Numbered from the stretch's first letter, positions 1 to 10,980 are shown. The stretch is 64,000 nt of DNA from Sclerotiophoma versabilis (GCA_012274445.1 JAAROD010000033.1:868001-932000), one strand, 5' to 3'. Made by a program: numbers and translations. Notes: generated by a model not told the origin, from the letters alone.

Positions 1-1117
1 ACTGTAACTGGTACCTGTTTCAGCTCCAGCAGGAATCCTGGCACACATGTAGGAGATGAGTAAAAGATGGGCAAGACTATACAGAAATCGAGCCAAGCTT
101 CTGTTAGAGAGGCGATGGGCTTGGTGACTGCTTGAGTGACGTGGTGAGTTATGGTGTCTCAGAATGGATTTGCGCTCTTCTTCAGTTCAACGACCAAATT
201 ATGGGGGCACTTTAGTAGAACACGACTTTTGATAGCAGCTTTTACGCCTTCATCGCTTTTTCCAAATGCATATTGATTGGTCCATTAATTGAAAGTAGTA
301 AGCTTCATTGACGGTAATGGGGTAGCCCAATGCCTCGACCTCCCATGGGGTACTATGGACGTGCTAAGCTACGGACTCGTCGGGAGCATCCCGGCCGTAG
401 AAAGCAATTCATGGTAGGAATCTGTGCGCTAAGTCGTTATCAGGTAGTTCTCCTCCGCCATTTGAGGAGGCGTTGCGAGAAACAGTTAAAGTTCCACATA
501 GAGTTCAACGAGTGAAGGGCTGAAGGACCTCGCGTGTATGCCGCGAAACCCTCACTTTGACCATATATGCAACTAGTGCAAATCAGAAATAGCTTATATC
601 CTGGATTTTTGGAGACATAGAACAGTTGTAGCATAATCCTTGAGTAGTTGAGATGTCGCAGCCTTGTCACGGTTAGAGATAGATCAGACTGTAGGGTAGT
701 ATTAGTACTAGCGCGCACGCATGAGAGGTAGATATCCTTGGGCGGCACACCAGGCTGAGAAACTTTAGCCATACATCTTCGAAAATGCAGCTAGCCTTTT
801 CAGTTTGTGCACACAACTACATGCCTCTCACAGCAGGTCACTGTTTAGTGTGCTGATCCCACGCGACTCCACAGATCCTTAAATCAGACCACCTTGGAAG
901 CTCGCTGGGGCAAAGCTAATTTCCTTTACAGCGCGCTCGTGCTTTGGGTGCCACGGTTGTTCCATCAAGCATCTCATCTAGCCTCGTGCTGGACGCCAAA
1001 CTGATCTTCGCCAGCTCTCAATATAACATCTCCCCAACGTCCTAGTAACTACACGATTGAATGCACACCTGAAGGTAGTCTTTATGTTTATAGGAACTCG
1101 GATCACCTTCTTATTAA
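1..1117. other. Intergenic, no supported gene
   Basis: About 1.1 kb with only short open frames of biased composition on both strands. A 110-codon minus-strand frame (440-772) has no recognisable domain and no clear splice or promoter support, so it is not called. No repeat or RNA gene was recognised. Confidence 0.5.
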
Positions 1118-1559
1118 AACTTTTCTGACGACGACACGGAACTGTATTTCGAACACGCGCGACAACACAATTTGTCGCCCAACAGCAATACTCCATGCGA
1201 GACGACCAACGATACAACAAACACAACTAGTTCTTCGATGTACACGTGCAACCATTGTGGCGAAGGTTTTGCAGAGATGGCACGTGACGTGAGTATCAGT
1301 ACATGTTAGTCTATGTGAATTGGTGCTGACCCAGTCAAAATGATCACACCAACTGCATGCATGTCCTTCGATACAGTTGTACCATTGCCGGATATTCGAA
1401 GATTTCAATCGGGGAGGAGATTTGCACACGCATAGTGCTATGCATCAAGGATTAACAGCTCATCGTGCTCATCGATATCCGTCAAATGGCTGTGGTGAGT
1501 CATTTATTAGGAAGGACAACTTTCTTGAGCACCTGAAGAAGTATGAGGATCTGCAATGA
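1118..1559 (+). pseudogene. Degenerate C2H2 zinc-finger gene relic
   Basis: Two coding stretches join in frame across a GT...AG intron at 1289-1376. The first (open from 1118, ATG at 1238) contains CNHCGEGF, the start of a C2H2 finger. The second contains CRIFEDFNRGGDLHTHSAMH and a third finger-like block ending KDNFLEHLKKYEDLQ. C2H2 fingers need two Cys and two His. Here the middle unit has Phe at the second Cys position, the last has Ser for the first Cys and Tyr for the final His, and the first finger lacks its His pair. It therefore looks like a tandem zinc-finger protein that has lost metal binding. The upstream part (DDDTELYFEHARQHNL) is also protein-like but has no start codon nearby. 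An alternative is the 3' end of a longer diverged protein. Confidence 0.45.
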
Positions 1560-1799
1560 GTTCCTGGCGGTTCCAGAGGACAGATCCAGCTGGTATTCTG
1601 AGCCTCATATCTATCGGTTCATGTGTCTTCTTGGGCTCGAAGGAATGGGAAGCACATTGATGCACCATACTTCCAGGTTTGATAGCTCAACGAGGGTTAA
1701 TACCTTTTCCCTTATCCACGTGCAACTATAGTCTGGATCACTCGTGTGATGATGTTTTTTCATCTTACAACGCACAACGGCCTGATGGCGGAGAGCGCT

Positions 1800-3759
1800 T
1801 CAAAGCTCCAGCGTACCGATTCTGCTGCCAGCATTACCACCAACACCCCACGGTCCTTCATTGACCCTTCTCTTCACCATGAAAAGGATATCTTCTCTCC
1901 CACCACTTTGTTCCAGCTGTCGTCCAAGTGCCTTCAGTACATCGAACTTGGCCATTGCGACCTGGTATGCCGCATTTTCAGCGTCTCCTCTACCGCCTAT
2001 AAGGTTCGAGTAAGATGTAGCTGGTTTTAGTAGTGTTGATAACACACCACCACTAATACTAGGGTCAAGGATAAGGTCAAGGCCGGTCTTGGGAAAATTG
2101 CTTAGTCGTGCGTGGGTGGGATCGCTCGCAGGGATATCCGGTAAGGGTTCGGAGGACCAGGACGCGGTGATGAGAGCGCGAAGAAGAGTAAGAGCTGCGA
2201 GAGCGTTCTCCTTCATTGCGACAGTCTCGGTGTGACTGATGATGTCTGAGAACGTGTTCGGCTTCTTGCTAAGAAAGAGTGCAGTAAGAAGGCGGGCAAA
2301 TACAGACTCGATCTGCGTGCGCTTCGCATCTGATCCTAGTGTCTCGACCTGAGGGAAGGTGATGTCTTCCTGCAAACTGTGAGTCTCCTTTCTCGCAGTG
2401 AGATAAGGGAGGGGAACATACCTTTCGTGGCCCGTGAAAGATCGTCGCAAGTGTCTTCAGCGCATCTTGGTTTGTCCTTGTGACTGGCATGTCGAGAATA
2501 ATACAGTCCTCCCATGCAAGGCTTGGCCCTTCACGGGGAATCAGTGTTGATCGCGGCATCGAAGCGATGATGTTGAGGTCGCTTGCTTCGCACTTTCGGA
2601 TGTTACGCCGAACATAGTTTCGTATTATTGACATCTCTGGGCTTTTTTCGAAATTCTCCGGGTAGTTGTGTGCGTAGTCGCTAATGTACTTCGCCGTCCG
2701 GCTGCTCAAGAACGAATGTTCCACACCAGGGCTGTCTGTGGTGTGGAAGTCGATGAGCCGCTTGTGTACACCTTGCTCTTGAAGAAAGTCTAGGGAGAGA
2801 CTCGAATCGTAGTGTCTACTTTATGTCAGTGAGCTCAGGGAGATCTTATAATTGACGTACGTAAGGTGCGGAGTCGTCTTGACAGTTGTGATCAATTCAC
2901 TGAAGAAGTTGATGAGTGTCATGTACATGAGCATGTCGTCTTCGGTGTCAACCATTTTCGTTGTAGCATAGTGAAGAAGACCCTGGTTGTCGCTCAAGCC
3001 AATCTCACGTTCCACGTCCATGATGTGTGGGGCAACAAGCGTATCCCAATGTAATGCGCCGACCCGCGGTAGCCATGACAGCAATCGTGCTTGTGCTATT
3101 GTCTTGTCGCGTTTGTTCAACGCAGGTAGGGGCGGAGACGATAGTTTTGTAAGGGATGTATGATAGTAGTACAAGGAGCGGATGTCTTGATCATTGAACA
3201 GCCGTCGCCACATTGGGCCAGTGCCATGCGTATGTCCTGTGTCTTCGCCGCTAATCGAAAGCGGCTCGTTCTTCGAAACTTTTAGTAGTGAAATTAGTAG
3301 ATCTTCTGCCTGTGTGGCTATCCCGGTGTCCTGCGTGCAGAGCCATAGTCGAACAATAGAGGCCACAACGCCTGGTCGATTCGCAAGCGCTTGTGTGTCA
3401 GAACTACTCGCAGTTGCTTTGTCCAGCAACGACAAGATCAGCCCATGGAAGGGCGTGGCTTGCAAGTCGAGTGCAATCTCAAAGTCCACGTCTTTGATAT
3501 CTTCGAACCGGTAGGGCGTCGCAAGCTTGATGATGAAGTGTATAAGGGCCGATGGATCTTGCTGAAGTTTCGGTAATAAAGTCGCGATCTGCAGGAACAG
3601 CGGTTGTGTCTCTTTCCATATTCGACTTCGATATTCGAATGTGCTTGTAAAGAGTTCGCACTGCTCAAGGAGCTCTGTGTTGAGCTGGGTCGTTGGGTCA
3701 TCCTCGACAGTCTGTAGATGTTCCGATAAGTCGTTTAATACGGTAGAAGCTGTCGCCAT
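1800..3759 (-). CDS. HSM3-like protein (26S proteasome base chaperone / mismatch-repair family)
   Basis: Model complement(join(1800..2369,2422..2818,2861..3759)), 621 residues. The donors read GTACGT and GTATGT, the acceptors AG, and both junctions keep frame. The product is all-helical in appearance with leucine-rich blocks such as LLSWLPRVGALHWDTL and the acidic DTEDDMLMYMTLINFF. This pattern matches the fungal HSM3 family (HEAT/ARM-like solenoid), which in yeast chaperones assembly of the Rpt ATPase ring of the 26S proteasome and was first named for a mismatch-repair phenotype. Yeast Hsm3 is about 480 residues, so this protein is longer, as I recall for filamentous relatives. The family call rests on remembered sequence pattern, not a search. 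It is divergent from the Rpc31 gene across about 590 bases. A PSMD5-type solenoid is the main alternative wording of the same fold. Confidence 0.65.
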
Positions 3760-4349
3760 GATGTGTCTGAACGAGGACGTCGCTTTGTTAAAGTGCTTTC
3801 AGTATGTGCACTGTGGCGGGCAAGGCTGACGAGAAAAAGATTCTAGTTCGAGCTTAGATGACCATGCATCAACAAACAAGTTGAAGCGTTTTCTACGCTC
3901 TTTGAAGTATGCTCCCGAGATCGCTTTTCTCGAGTTTTGTTGCAGGAGTGCAGGGTCCGTGGGTACCCAGCGATGTCTCTTGAGGTTGACGTCAGTTTCG
4001 ACAGCGTAAAGCTTGCTCTAGCTTTGCAGAAAGCTGCAACAGCGTCCACTACAACTTGAAGGTTACGAGAAGGCCCTGAGCTATCTGGACTAATCGGTAG
4101 ATTTGCCGCGACCTGGGTATGTTGTCAAATTTAGAGAGTGATGGTCAGCATTGAGGCGGGGAACAGCATCGGCTAGGGTGCCCCACTTGAGCCGTCGCCG
4201 GCTGCAGCTGCATCAAATAATTTCTGACTCGGCTTTGAACATCCACCACGACATCGTACTCACGGTTGACAGACGCTGGTGGACCAGAGACAGTCACACA
4301 GAGCACAATCCTACGGCGAAACAGTCCAAGCGATCACGTGTAACCAAGT
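3760..4349. promoter_or_regulatory. Divergent intergenic promoter region, HSM3-like / Rpc31
   Basis: The 590 bases between two divergently transcribed genes must hold both promoters. I see no convincing TATA element or named operator, which fits housekeeping genes. Confidence 0.4.
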
Positions 4350-5283
4350 ATGCCGCCAGCCGGTAGAGGAGGGCGCGGCGGTGCGCGTGGAGCCTTCAAC
4401 CCTCGGTCTGGCACAGTAACAATTGGCGGCACCGAGCTGAACTGGGATTTGTCAGGCCTTGAGATCCAGAGAGGGCCTGCTGAGCGCTTTCCTGTAGGCA
4501 GATACTGTATCTCGCGCGCAATCACATGCTCAAACTTACAACGATGCGCTCGAAAGCTTTGGATGGATCAGGACTAAGATCGTGACAGGAAGCTCCTCCT
4601 CCACAAGCGCCTCCACCGACCGCCGACGAAGCCAGAATAGTACAACACTTCCTGCAAGTGCGCGACCGTATACACGAGGGACCGTTCTACACTATCCTGA
4701 ACGATGGCATGAAGAATGGCCTGAAGAGGAAGGCCAGCGAGCCTGCGCCCACCGAAGCTTCGCTATTCAACCCATTTACCGACAATCAGACGTACTCAGC
4801 GAAGTATCTGAAGGTTCGAAGAAGACTGCCGAAACTCGACGAGCGACCATATGGTAAGTTGGGGACAACTGGGTGTCTAGAGACCTGTGCTCATGAACAC
4901 ATCCAGTCACAGAATTATTTCCTGCAGAACTGCGGCCCACACTCGATGGTACAAGAGCGGACGGCAATCTATCAAAGAAGCGCAGAACCCTTGGCGTTAC
5001 TAGGGTCAACGCTGTCTCACAGATCGAGCGTATGATCAAATTCGAGGAAGGCCGAACCAACGAAGCAGAGGCGCGCGCCGAGGAAGAAGATGATGAAGAT
5101 GAAGACGAGGATGCAGAGCAAGACAATGACAAGCCAGATGCCATCGATGAGGACGACAAGTGGTCTGCTGCATCGAGCGACTCGGAAGAGTCGGACGACG
5201 ACTACAATGCCGAGCAATACTTCGACAACGGTGAAGACGATGACATTGATGACGCTGACCCGTATGAGAACACATACGAATGA
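4350..5283 (+). CDS. rpc31: DNA-directed RNA polymerase III subunit Rpc31 (C31/RPC7)
   Basis: Model join(4350..4493,4589..4853,4907..5283), 261 residues; yeast Rpc31 is 251. The N-terminus is a Gly/Arg-rich MPPAGRGGRGGARG followed by LNWDLSGLEI. The middle carries the family block RDRIHEGPFYTILND (compare RxRIHxGPFYT in Rpc31 proteins) and KYLKVRRRLPKLDERPY. The C-terminus is a long Asp/Glu tail ending DPYENTYE, typical of this subunit. Rpc31 belongs to the C82-C34-C31 heterotrimer that opens promoters for RNA polymerase III in the nucleus. Intron 1 has the donor GTAGGC, intron 2 GTAAGT; both restore the conserved frame. The acidic tail also generates open frames in other phases, which are shadows. 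Confidence 0.9.
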
Positions 5284-5402
5284 GCACTGGCTTTGCATCG
5301 TTGAGCACTTGGGTTTGGCGTTCTGTGTGTAGCATTGCCGGCGTTGGTCGAGTGGATACCCTTTTCACATCTTATTTGGTTCAGTTTAGGCATCAACCTA
5401 TT

Positions 5403-5782
5403 GAATCCTGGAATCTCTTTCCAACTATGGTCAACGCACTTCCAGCTATGATGTATTGTCTCGGAACGCCATGCTGACTCTGCCTTGTAACCCTGAAGAC
5501 CTTCAGCGCTCTGGTCACTGAGCCTCTGTCATTCCTCGAAGCGCTCCAGTCCCCCAATCAACATTTCTACTCACAGAATCGTCAGAAGAACAAGACACGA
5601 CGTTCACACGCTACATTCTTGCTGTAACAGACAAGACGACTAGGAAGGAAATGGACAAACTGATCGAACAGTTTCGCAGAACAGACTTGAATACCTATGC
5701 AAAGTACCTTGCGAAAAACAAAGAGATGGCGCAATACTTTCCAGTGCTCCGCCCAGACCATCAACAATACTTACAACATTGA
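5403..5782 (+). pseudogene. Protein-coding relic interrupted by TGA stops
   Basis: One frame reads as ordinary protein from about 5405 to 5779, broken by a TGA at 5519-5521 and closed by a TGA at 5780-5782. Recognisably protein-like parts are SRNAMLTLPCNPEDLQRSGH before the stop and TTFTRYILAVTDKTTRKEMD then LIEQFRRTDLNTYAKYLAKN after it. No start codon precedes it in frame. I do not recognise the family. Alternatively the right part (from about 5577, after the acceptor-like CTACTCACAG) is a true 3' exon of an unfound gene. Confidence 0.4.
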
Positions 5783-7269
5783 TCCAAAATTTGCACCGCA
5801 ATATCTGGTCATAATTCCATACCTGTACCCCAGTTCCAAAGACAACCCCTCATTTCCCTTCTCGACCAGCCCATATTCGTCACCTTCACGATCATAACTT
5901 GAATATGTTACTTATGCAAGATCAGTGGTGGAAATTCAAACACAATCAAGTTTCAGAGTAACCTTCTTCCTTACGTCATAGGTTATAGGATGCTCGTGGA
6001 AGCCCCGAAATACAAGCAAAGACGATAAATTATGGAGAGATTTCGGTCTGGATACCTCCAAACATCTCAAGATCAATAGGGTGGCAGATCTCCTAATGCT
6101 ATTCGACATATTGCTGCTTTTCACGCCAACTTTAGGTCAGATCACCTAAACGGCAATTGTCATATCAGGGTAACAAGACTAAAAAGATTTGAAGATGACA
6201 AACTCCTCACCACTCTGTACCAAAAGAAGTACGGAAGGGGCAACCATGACCTGCGCGCGCAACGAAGCTGCTCGAAAAATGCAGAGGAAGGCTCTTCTGG
6301 ATGTAGTTGTAGAGCTGTCCACACCTTTCGTCTGTGTATCGCCTTGCTCTATATCAGCATCCACTAAAGTCGTCAGCTTCCACCATAGCAGCAGTGAAAG
6401 AAGGAGCTTCCTAAGCGAAGTGTAAATCTAGCGCGCAAAGGATGTTTACACCCGATTGCTTTACGGTGTCAGAGCCTGTATCTAGCTACCGGCCTGACTT
6501 GCTCTGCTGGAGAGTCACATGCAGAAGGTGGCAAGGAAGAAGAGAATGAATACATGCCACGCTGTTTTTTGTATTGGCTTTGAAATTATGATATCAGAGT
6601 GCCACTAGAGCTTCACGGTCGTTGTAAGGATGCGATTTTCTATGATCTTGCAGGTCCAAGTGAATGAAGCGAGCTTGCGCTTAGCATCTTGGACGAGAGG
6701 AACCGGCAGAGGTAAGGGTTTGAGAGAGGGTTCGCTAATCTCAATGCGATGTATGGAGGTTGGAAAGGGAAGTACTGTGCGAAGTGGAAGTATGAGACAA
6801 ACAGCGTTAAGGTGCGTCGTGACAAGCGACTGAAGAGAAGTATAGATAGGTGTTCAAGATTGAGGTCTTGTATCGCAGCTAGGGTAGAGGAGTGACGGAA
6901 GAGGAGGGGATGAACAGGAAGAGAAGTGGGGGTACGATGGCAAAGCTTCCAGAAGCGGTGGCAACTGTGTGCATCGAGGAAAAAGGGGACCAAGGAGCCG
7001 AAAGCTCATCCACAGCAATGAGCAAGAGGGAAGCTACGGCTGATACAGAACTGTCTCTATACATGCATCCTCGCTCATGCTAGCATCGAGGATGCGAAAA
7101 ATATGGACGATAAAGCACGGGTGCCCTTCACCTTCGTGTATAGAAGTCGCTGAATGCGGGTACTCGCAAAGCACCTTGCTTATAATCTTTACACACGAAG
7201 TCGGTTTCCACATACATGCTCAGATGCAACTTCTAGAACTCTCAAAGATGATGTTCAAGTCACCGTCAC
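5783..7269. other. Gene-poor stretch with scattered coding-like fragments
   Basis: Short protein-like pieces occur in changing plus-strand frames, for example KDDKLWRDFGLDTSKHLKIN near 6025-6085 and TRLKRFEDDKLLTTLYQKKY near 6175-6235, each closed by stops. They may continue the relic at 5403-5782 or be remnants of a separate gene. No element ends, domain or splice model could be established. From 6400 to 7269 I see nothing supportable. Confidence 0.3.
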
Positions 7270-7555
7270 TGCAAGATGGGATTGGACATTGGAGATGAGG
7301 CTGAGCACATTAGTGGAATGCCTGAAGCTGCCGCAGCAGCAAGCCACCAGATTTTACGCGGACAACTGGTAGCAAACCCTCCATTCATTCTACAGTTTTG
7401 TATGTTAGGGTGTCTCACATGACTTGACATGTCGCTGATCACAGATCTTGCATTCAAAGCCTGGCGCAGATCCCACTAATCAGGACCCTGCATTGCCCCA
7501 TGAACCCGTTGCCGCGGGGCTTGTCGAGCCGGTCACCCTCAAAGTGCAAGTTTAA
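7270..7555 (+). pseudogene. Possible gene relic with an intron-like break
   Basis: A coding-like frame carries GLDIGDEAEHISGMPEAAAA and reaches a good donor (TTTT|GTATGT at about 7399). A textbook acceptor with branch (GCTGATCACAG) ends near 7442. The following sequence reads ADPTNQDPALPHEPVAAGLV and ends at a TAA near 7555. The two frames do not join in phase, so either one frameshift has occurred or the exon boundaries are different. The family is unknown. Confidence 0.25.
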
Positions 7556-7774
7556 GTGAACATCAGGCGGGCCAAGAGACCAAGATTACCACCTGTACAA
7601 GGCTTAGACGGCTAAGCGGTTGTGTGGTGCTGTCGCCGGATCTGACTGGGGAGAGCAGAGACTAGTGACGTGAGATAATTGATCGGTGACATCTTGCTCG
7701 GGTTAGGAAATAAGTACTGAGTACGGCCACAATTTAGAAGGATCCAAACAGCATTGTGAGTATCAAACGTTAAG

Positions 7775-8200
7775 ATGAACATGAATGTAGGGGTTCCCAA
7801 TTCTGTGCCATCTTACCGTGAGATGAGCGTGGAAGAGTACAAAAAGATGAGCTTTGTGCCCACGAAGGCCAACCTGGAGAAGAGGCGATTCGAACAAGAC
7901 CAACAGCACGGTACGCGCACTATTGATAATGCGGTCAGAAGCATGACTGATCACGATACAGGCGAACGGAAGTCCATGAGCGACTTTGAGAAAGACACCC
8001 TCTCCACAACATCAACCTTCCCGCGAGAACGGGCAAGCTCGCAGTCAAATTCTTGGCCAGAGGTCAGACGCCTCAGTGGAAACTTCAACGCACCCACACA
8101 AGTCGAAGTCGAACGACACAACGAAACACAGAGTCTGCGGGGCTTCAGAGGTACGATCAAGGGGTGGATGAAGAAGTCGCCGCCTCCCACAATTGCATGA
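7775..8200 (+). CDS. Hypothetical protein, 141 (or 124) residues
   Basis: The open frame starts MNMNVGVPNSVPSYREMSVE and ends GWMKKSPPPTIA. It is hydrophilic, without signal peptide or membrane segment. A 51-base stretch at 7911-7961 begins GTACGC, contains a CTGAT branch-like site and ends ACAG. Because 51 is a multiple of three, removing it as an intron keeps the frame and gives 124 residues. I cannot tell from sequence which form is made; the neat splice signals favour splicing. No family recognised. It opens a run of small lineage-specific genes on the plus strand. Confidence 0.5.
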   Translation: MNMNVGVPNSVPSYREMSVEEYKKMSFVPTKANLEKRRFEQDQQHGTRTIDNAVRSMTDHDTGERKSMSDFEKDTLSTTSTFPRERASSQSNSWPEVRRLSGNFNAPTQVEVERHNETQSLRGFRGTIKGWMKKSPPPTIA

Positions 8201-8345
8201 GTAATTTGCATTATCGGCGTTGATCCCTCCACTTTCCTGTCTGCTTCAATAGATACCCTTCGCTGCAAAGATCAATATCAGAGTTTCCCAATGCAGTCTT
8301 CACGTTGTTTGTTTCTTCATTTCTGTCGTCTTGTGTTACCTTCCA

Positions 8346-8546
8346 AGGCACGATCGCGATGTTGCCCAGCATCAGTATGATGTCACGCTTCCAGCGTCTT
8401 TCTACTACCCGCCCTCCGCACAGTCTTCCCCCGCAAACAACAAGTCCAACGTCGCCGCGCTCCGTGCGCGTTCGTTTCAACTTGCATTTGTGGCTGCGGG
8501 AGGCAACAATCAGCCCACCCTAACTCACGGCCTCGTCAGACCTTGA
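8346..8546 (+). other. Coding-like exon or relic
   Basis: After an acceptor-like TTACCTTCCAAG the frame reads HDRDVAQHQYDVTLPASFYY and continues through AALRARSFQLAFVAAGG to a TGA at 8544-8546. Composition is that of real protein, but no start or upstream exon was found. It could be the last exon of a gene whose 5' part overlaps the 7775-8200 gene, or a relic. Confidence 0.25.
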
Positions 8547-8898
8547 GCGCAGTCAGGTAGTAGGCCACACATCATTGCCACATCCGGACGAATTTTACAA
8601 TGCACGGCACGGGCTGAACAACGCTGCAACGTTGCAATGACGTCTCAGAACAACACATGTCTTGCAGAATATCCCGTCTGTTTGTTCGGCCACATGCAAC
8701 CATTTAAAATGCGATGTTGCTTGTTCTGCTGTGACAAATTTGGAGTGTTCACCCCGGGCAGTTTCGCCAACCAATAAAGCTTACGTCGCGAAGATACAGG
8801 TCCTGCAAGGTCTACCACAACTTTTGCTCCGCGGTAATCCTGCCTTTCAAGCATTTCGAATCGAACTTGTGAGCTCAGAGTGGAGTAACAACATCATA

Positions 8899-9378
8899 AT
8901 GGATCACTACCCCGAAATTAATGTTGAGGTGCAAGAACACCCATCAAGTGCTTCACGCCACGACTCCGGCTCTTCCGTTGCCAAGGTGGCAGACTTCCAT
9001 TCACCACCATCTCTCGTACCGAGTCGACAACCATCTCACACCATGTCTTCTACTGCCGCTCCCTCAAGTACTTCAGTGCAGCAACAAACAACTTCAAATC
9101 CTCCAACATCAGACGCTGCTCAGCCACAAGAGCGCAAGGATTCTTCCCAGACAGACGAACAGACGGCCGAAAAGCTCAAAGCCGAATTCGCTCGCTACAC
9201 AGACGCTCCACCGCCATTCTCAGAAGCACAGTACGAGAATAAGACCGAGGAGCAGCAACTCAGCATGAGGGCGCATGACTACGCAAAAGAGCTTAGCAGG
9301 ATGATGGGTCGCCAGCTCGTCGGGGGCTTGAAGACGAACGACGTGGAGGGGGATACGACGGAAGGTCAACAATCATGA
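8899..9378 (+). CDS. Hypothetical low-complexity protein, 159 residues
   Basis: The open frame runs from upstream, but the ATG at 8899 (MDHYPEINVEVQEH) is the most protein-like start; a further ATG at 9043 (MSSTAAPSS) is a possible alternative. The first half is Ser/Thr/Gln/Pro-rich and probably disordered. The second half is charged, with EQTAEKLKAEFARYTDAPPP and a helical HDYAKELSRMMGRQLVGGLK. No signal peptide or known domain. The sequence upstream of 8899 in the same frame is Cys-rich and unlike protein, so I leave it out. Confidence 0.55.
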   Translation: MDHYPEINVEVQEHPSSASRHDSGSSVAKVADFHSPPSLVPSRQPSHTMSSTAAPSSTSVQQQTTSNPPTSDAAQPQERKDSSQTDEQTAEKLKAEFARYTDAPPPFSEAQYENKTEEQQLSMRAHDYAKELSRMMGRQLVGGLKTNDVEGDTTEGQQS

Positions 9379-9890
9379 TGACGGGCGCGTCACTCCAAAC
9401 ACATTACAGCAACAGGCTGGTCCTGTACGATGTGAGCATTTAAGCGAAGCATGGCGTTATAGTGAGGCGCAAAGCACCAGTGCTAGCTGGTATACGTCTT
9501 GACTGATCGAGATGATCCTGGGTCTCCAATATGAAAAAGTCTACTCCAACCCCTCCTTTCTTCTCTTCCATGCTTTTGGTGGGCTGACTTCCAGAACCAA
9601 GTTTCGACGTTTGATGGTTCCAGTAATGATCGCTGCGTAGTCCGCATCAGACAAGGCGCGTTCGTTAACACATCAACACAGCCGCTGACGCACGCTATTC
9701 TGACTTGACAACGCCTCGTAACACCACCAAATTCATTTCCCGTTGCTCCCAGCCGCTGCGCACATTCGCAATCGTGACTCCTGTGGCAAGCACTTAAGCT
9801 TCATCGACCAACGCATCGTATAGTCGCACAGACAACAGCACAAGGATCAGTAAGGTTTCAAACACCCAATCTTTTCTGCTGCCCAACACA
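9379..9890. other. Intergenic, nothing recognised
   Basis: About 510 bases between two small plus-strand genes. It should hold the 3' end of one and the promoter of the next. No repeat or RNA gene seen. Confidence 0.4.
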
Positions 9891-10236
9891 ATGGCGTCAA
9901 CAAGTACAAGAATGATAGACCATATGAGTGTTTGCGCACAAGGTACGAACACAATTTGTCTCTTCTCAAATTCCACCGCGCCACACTGCCGCGCAGTCGC
10001 AACATGCGCTAACTTACCTTTTGCGCGTAGACCCAAATAGTCCCGTCGTAAAATATAAACCACGCAAGCTCAACAGGCTTCTGCATCCCAGAAGCTCGAG
10101 AAGCGAAGATGCAGGACGACAAGACCACGAAGCAAAAATGATGAGACAAAATGCACGAGAGACAGAGGACGCAAGCAAACAGAGTTGGGAGTCAAGACGC
10201 AGCCAAGATCGAAGAAGCAGCGAAGCAAGCCGGTGA
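9891..10236 (+). CDS. Small two-exon hypothetical protein, 85 residues
   Basis: Model join(9891..9942,10031..10236). Exon 1 starts at the ATG in CACAATGGC and ends G|GTACGA; the intron has a GCTAAC branch site followed by TTACCTTTTGCGCGTAG. Joining gives a single frame starting MASTSTRMIDHMSVCAQD and ending SEASR. The second exon contains SPVVKYKPRKLNRLLHPRSS and is Arg/Ser/Glu/Gln-rich, so the protein is basic and probably disordered, perhaps nuclear. No family recognised. The start codon only becomes visible when the intron is taken into account, so a contiguous-ORF caller would give the wrong N-terminus. Confidence 0.5.
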
Positions 10237-10980
10237 AGAGAATCATGGCTGAGTTTTGGTAGATAGAATGATTTTCTAGGAATATGCTGGCAAGCGAGTC
10301 ATAGTCACGAGCCTAACGACCATTAAGTACAAGTTAATTGACGATGTATTGCCTGAAAAGCAATTCTGCGCAGAAAGTATTGGCACTGACTACCACAGGG
10401 AGCCTCATGCATATGAAGGCTCAGCAGGCGCACCTAACAATTGCCAAATCCAGTCTCGTTAGTGACGAACCCCTTACCCCTAGATACTTCCGCCATCCTT
10501 TTCCTAGCACTTTACGCACAAACAGCCATACACACATGCCAAAGACTAGCTTCTAAATATAGCAAAAGTAACACTACTACCGATATCGTGTTGTTGTAGT
10601 TCAACGGTTAGGCGGCATGGCGCAGCCCGCCGATCCGGGCGGCCTGAGACCAAGCACGAACCTGGCGGACAGATGACGCGGACCAGCACGTGGATAGGGT
10701 CCGCAATTCATGAAACGAAACGTCTGGAGGGAGAAAGTTTAAGAGCAAGGAAAGTCCGCTGGACCCTGACAGCCTTTGGTCAACACGAGAAAACGAGCTC
10801 CACGCAACATCGATTACCGTTGCAGTGCAGCTGAACCATTGAAACGAGGTAGGACCGATGTATATCAACCCACCACATATAACTTATCTAACATCGCGTG
10901 CTAGATCTCTGTCTGCATAGGCTTGCGCATATTCAAGATCCGCCACATCCGATCAAAGCAAACCAGAAACAATTATAACA
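10237..10980. other. Intergenic; tRNA-like box A only
   Basis: No gene supported. Near 10594-10616 the sequence TAGTTCAACGGTTAGGC resembles the 5' half of a eukaryotic tRNA (box A consensus TRGYNNANNNG), followed by a GC-rich hairpin GCCCGCCGATCCGGGCGG at 10625-10642. No matching box B or 3' half follows, so I do not call a tRNA. Confidence 0.35.

Noticed and set aside
8662..8898. N-terminal extension of the 8899-9378 gene to 8662
   Set aside because: The extension is Cys-rich with no family pattern and begins before a better-placed ATG; composition changes sharply at 8899.
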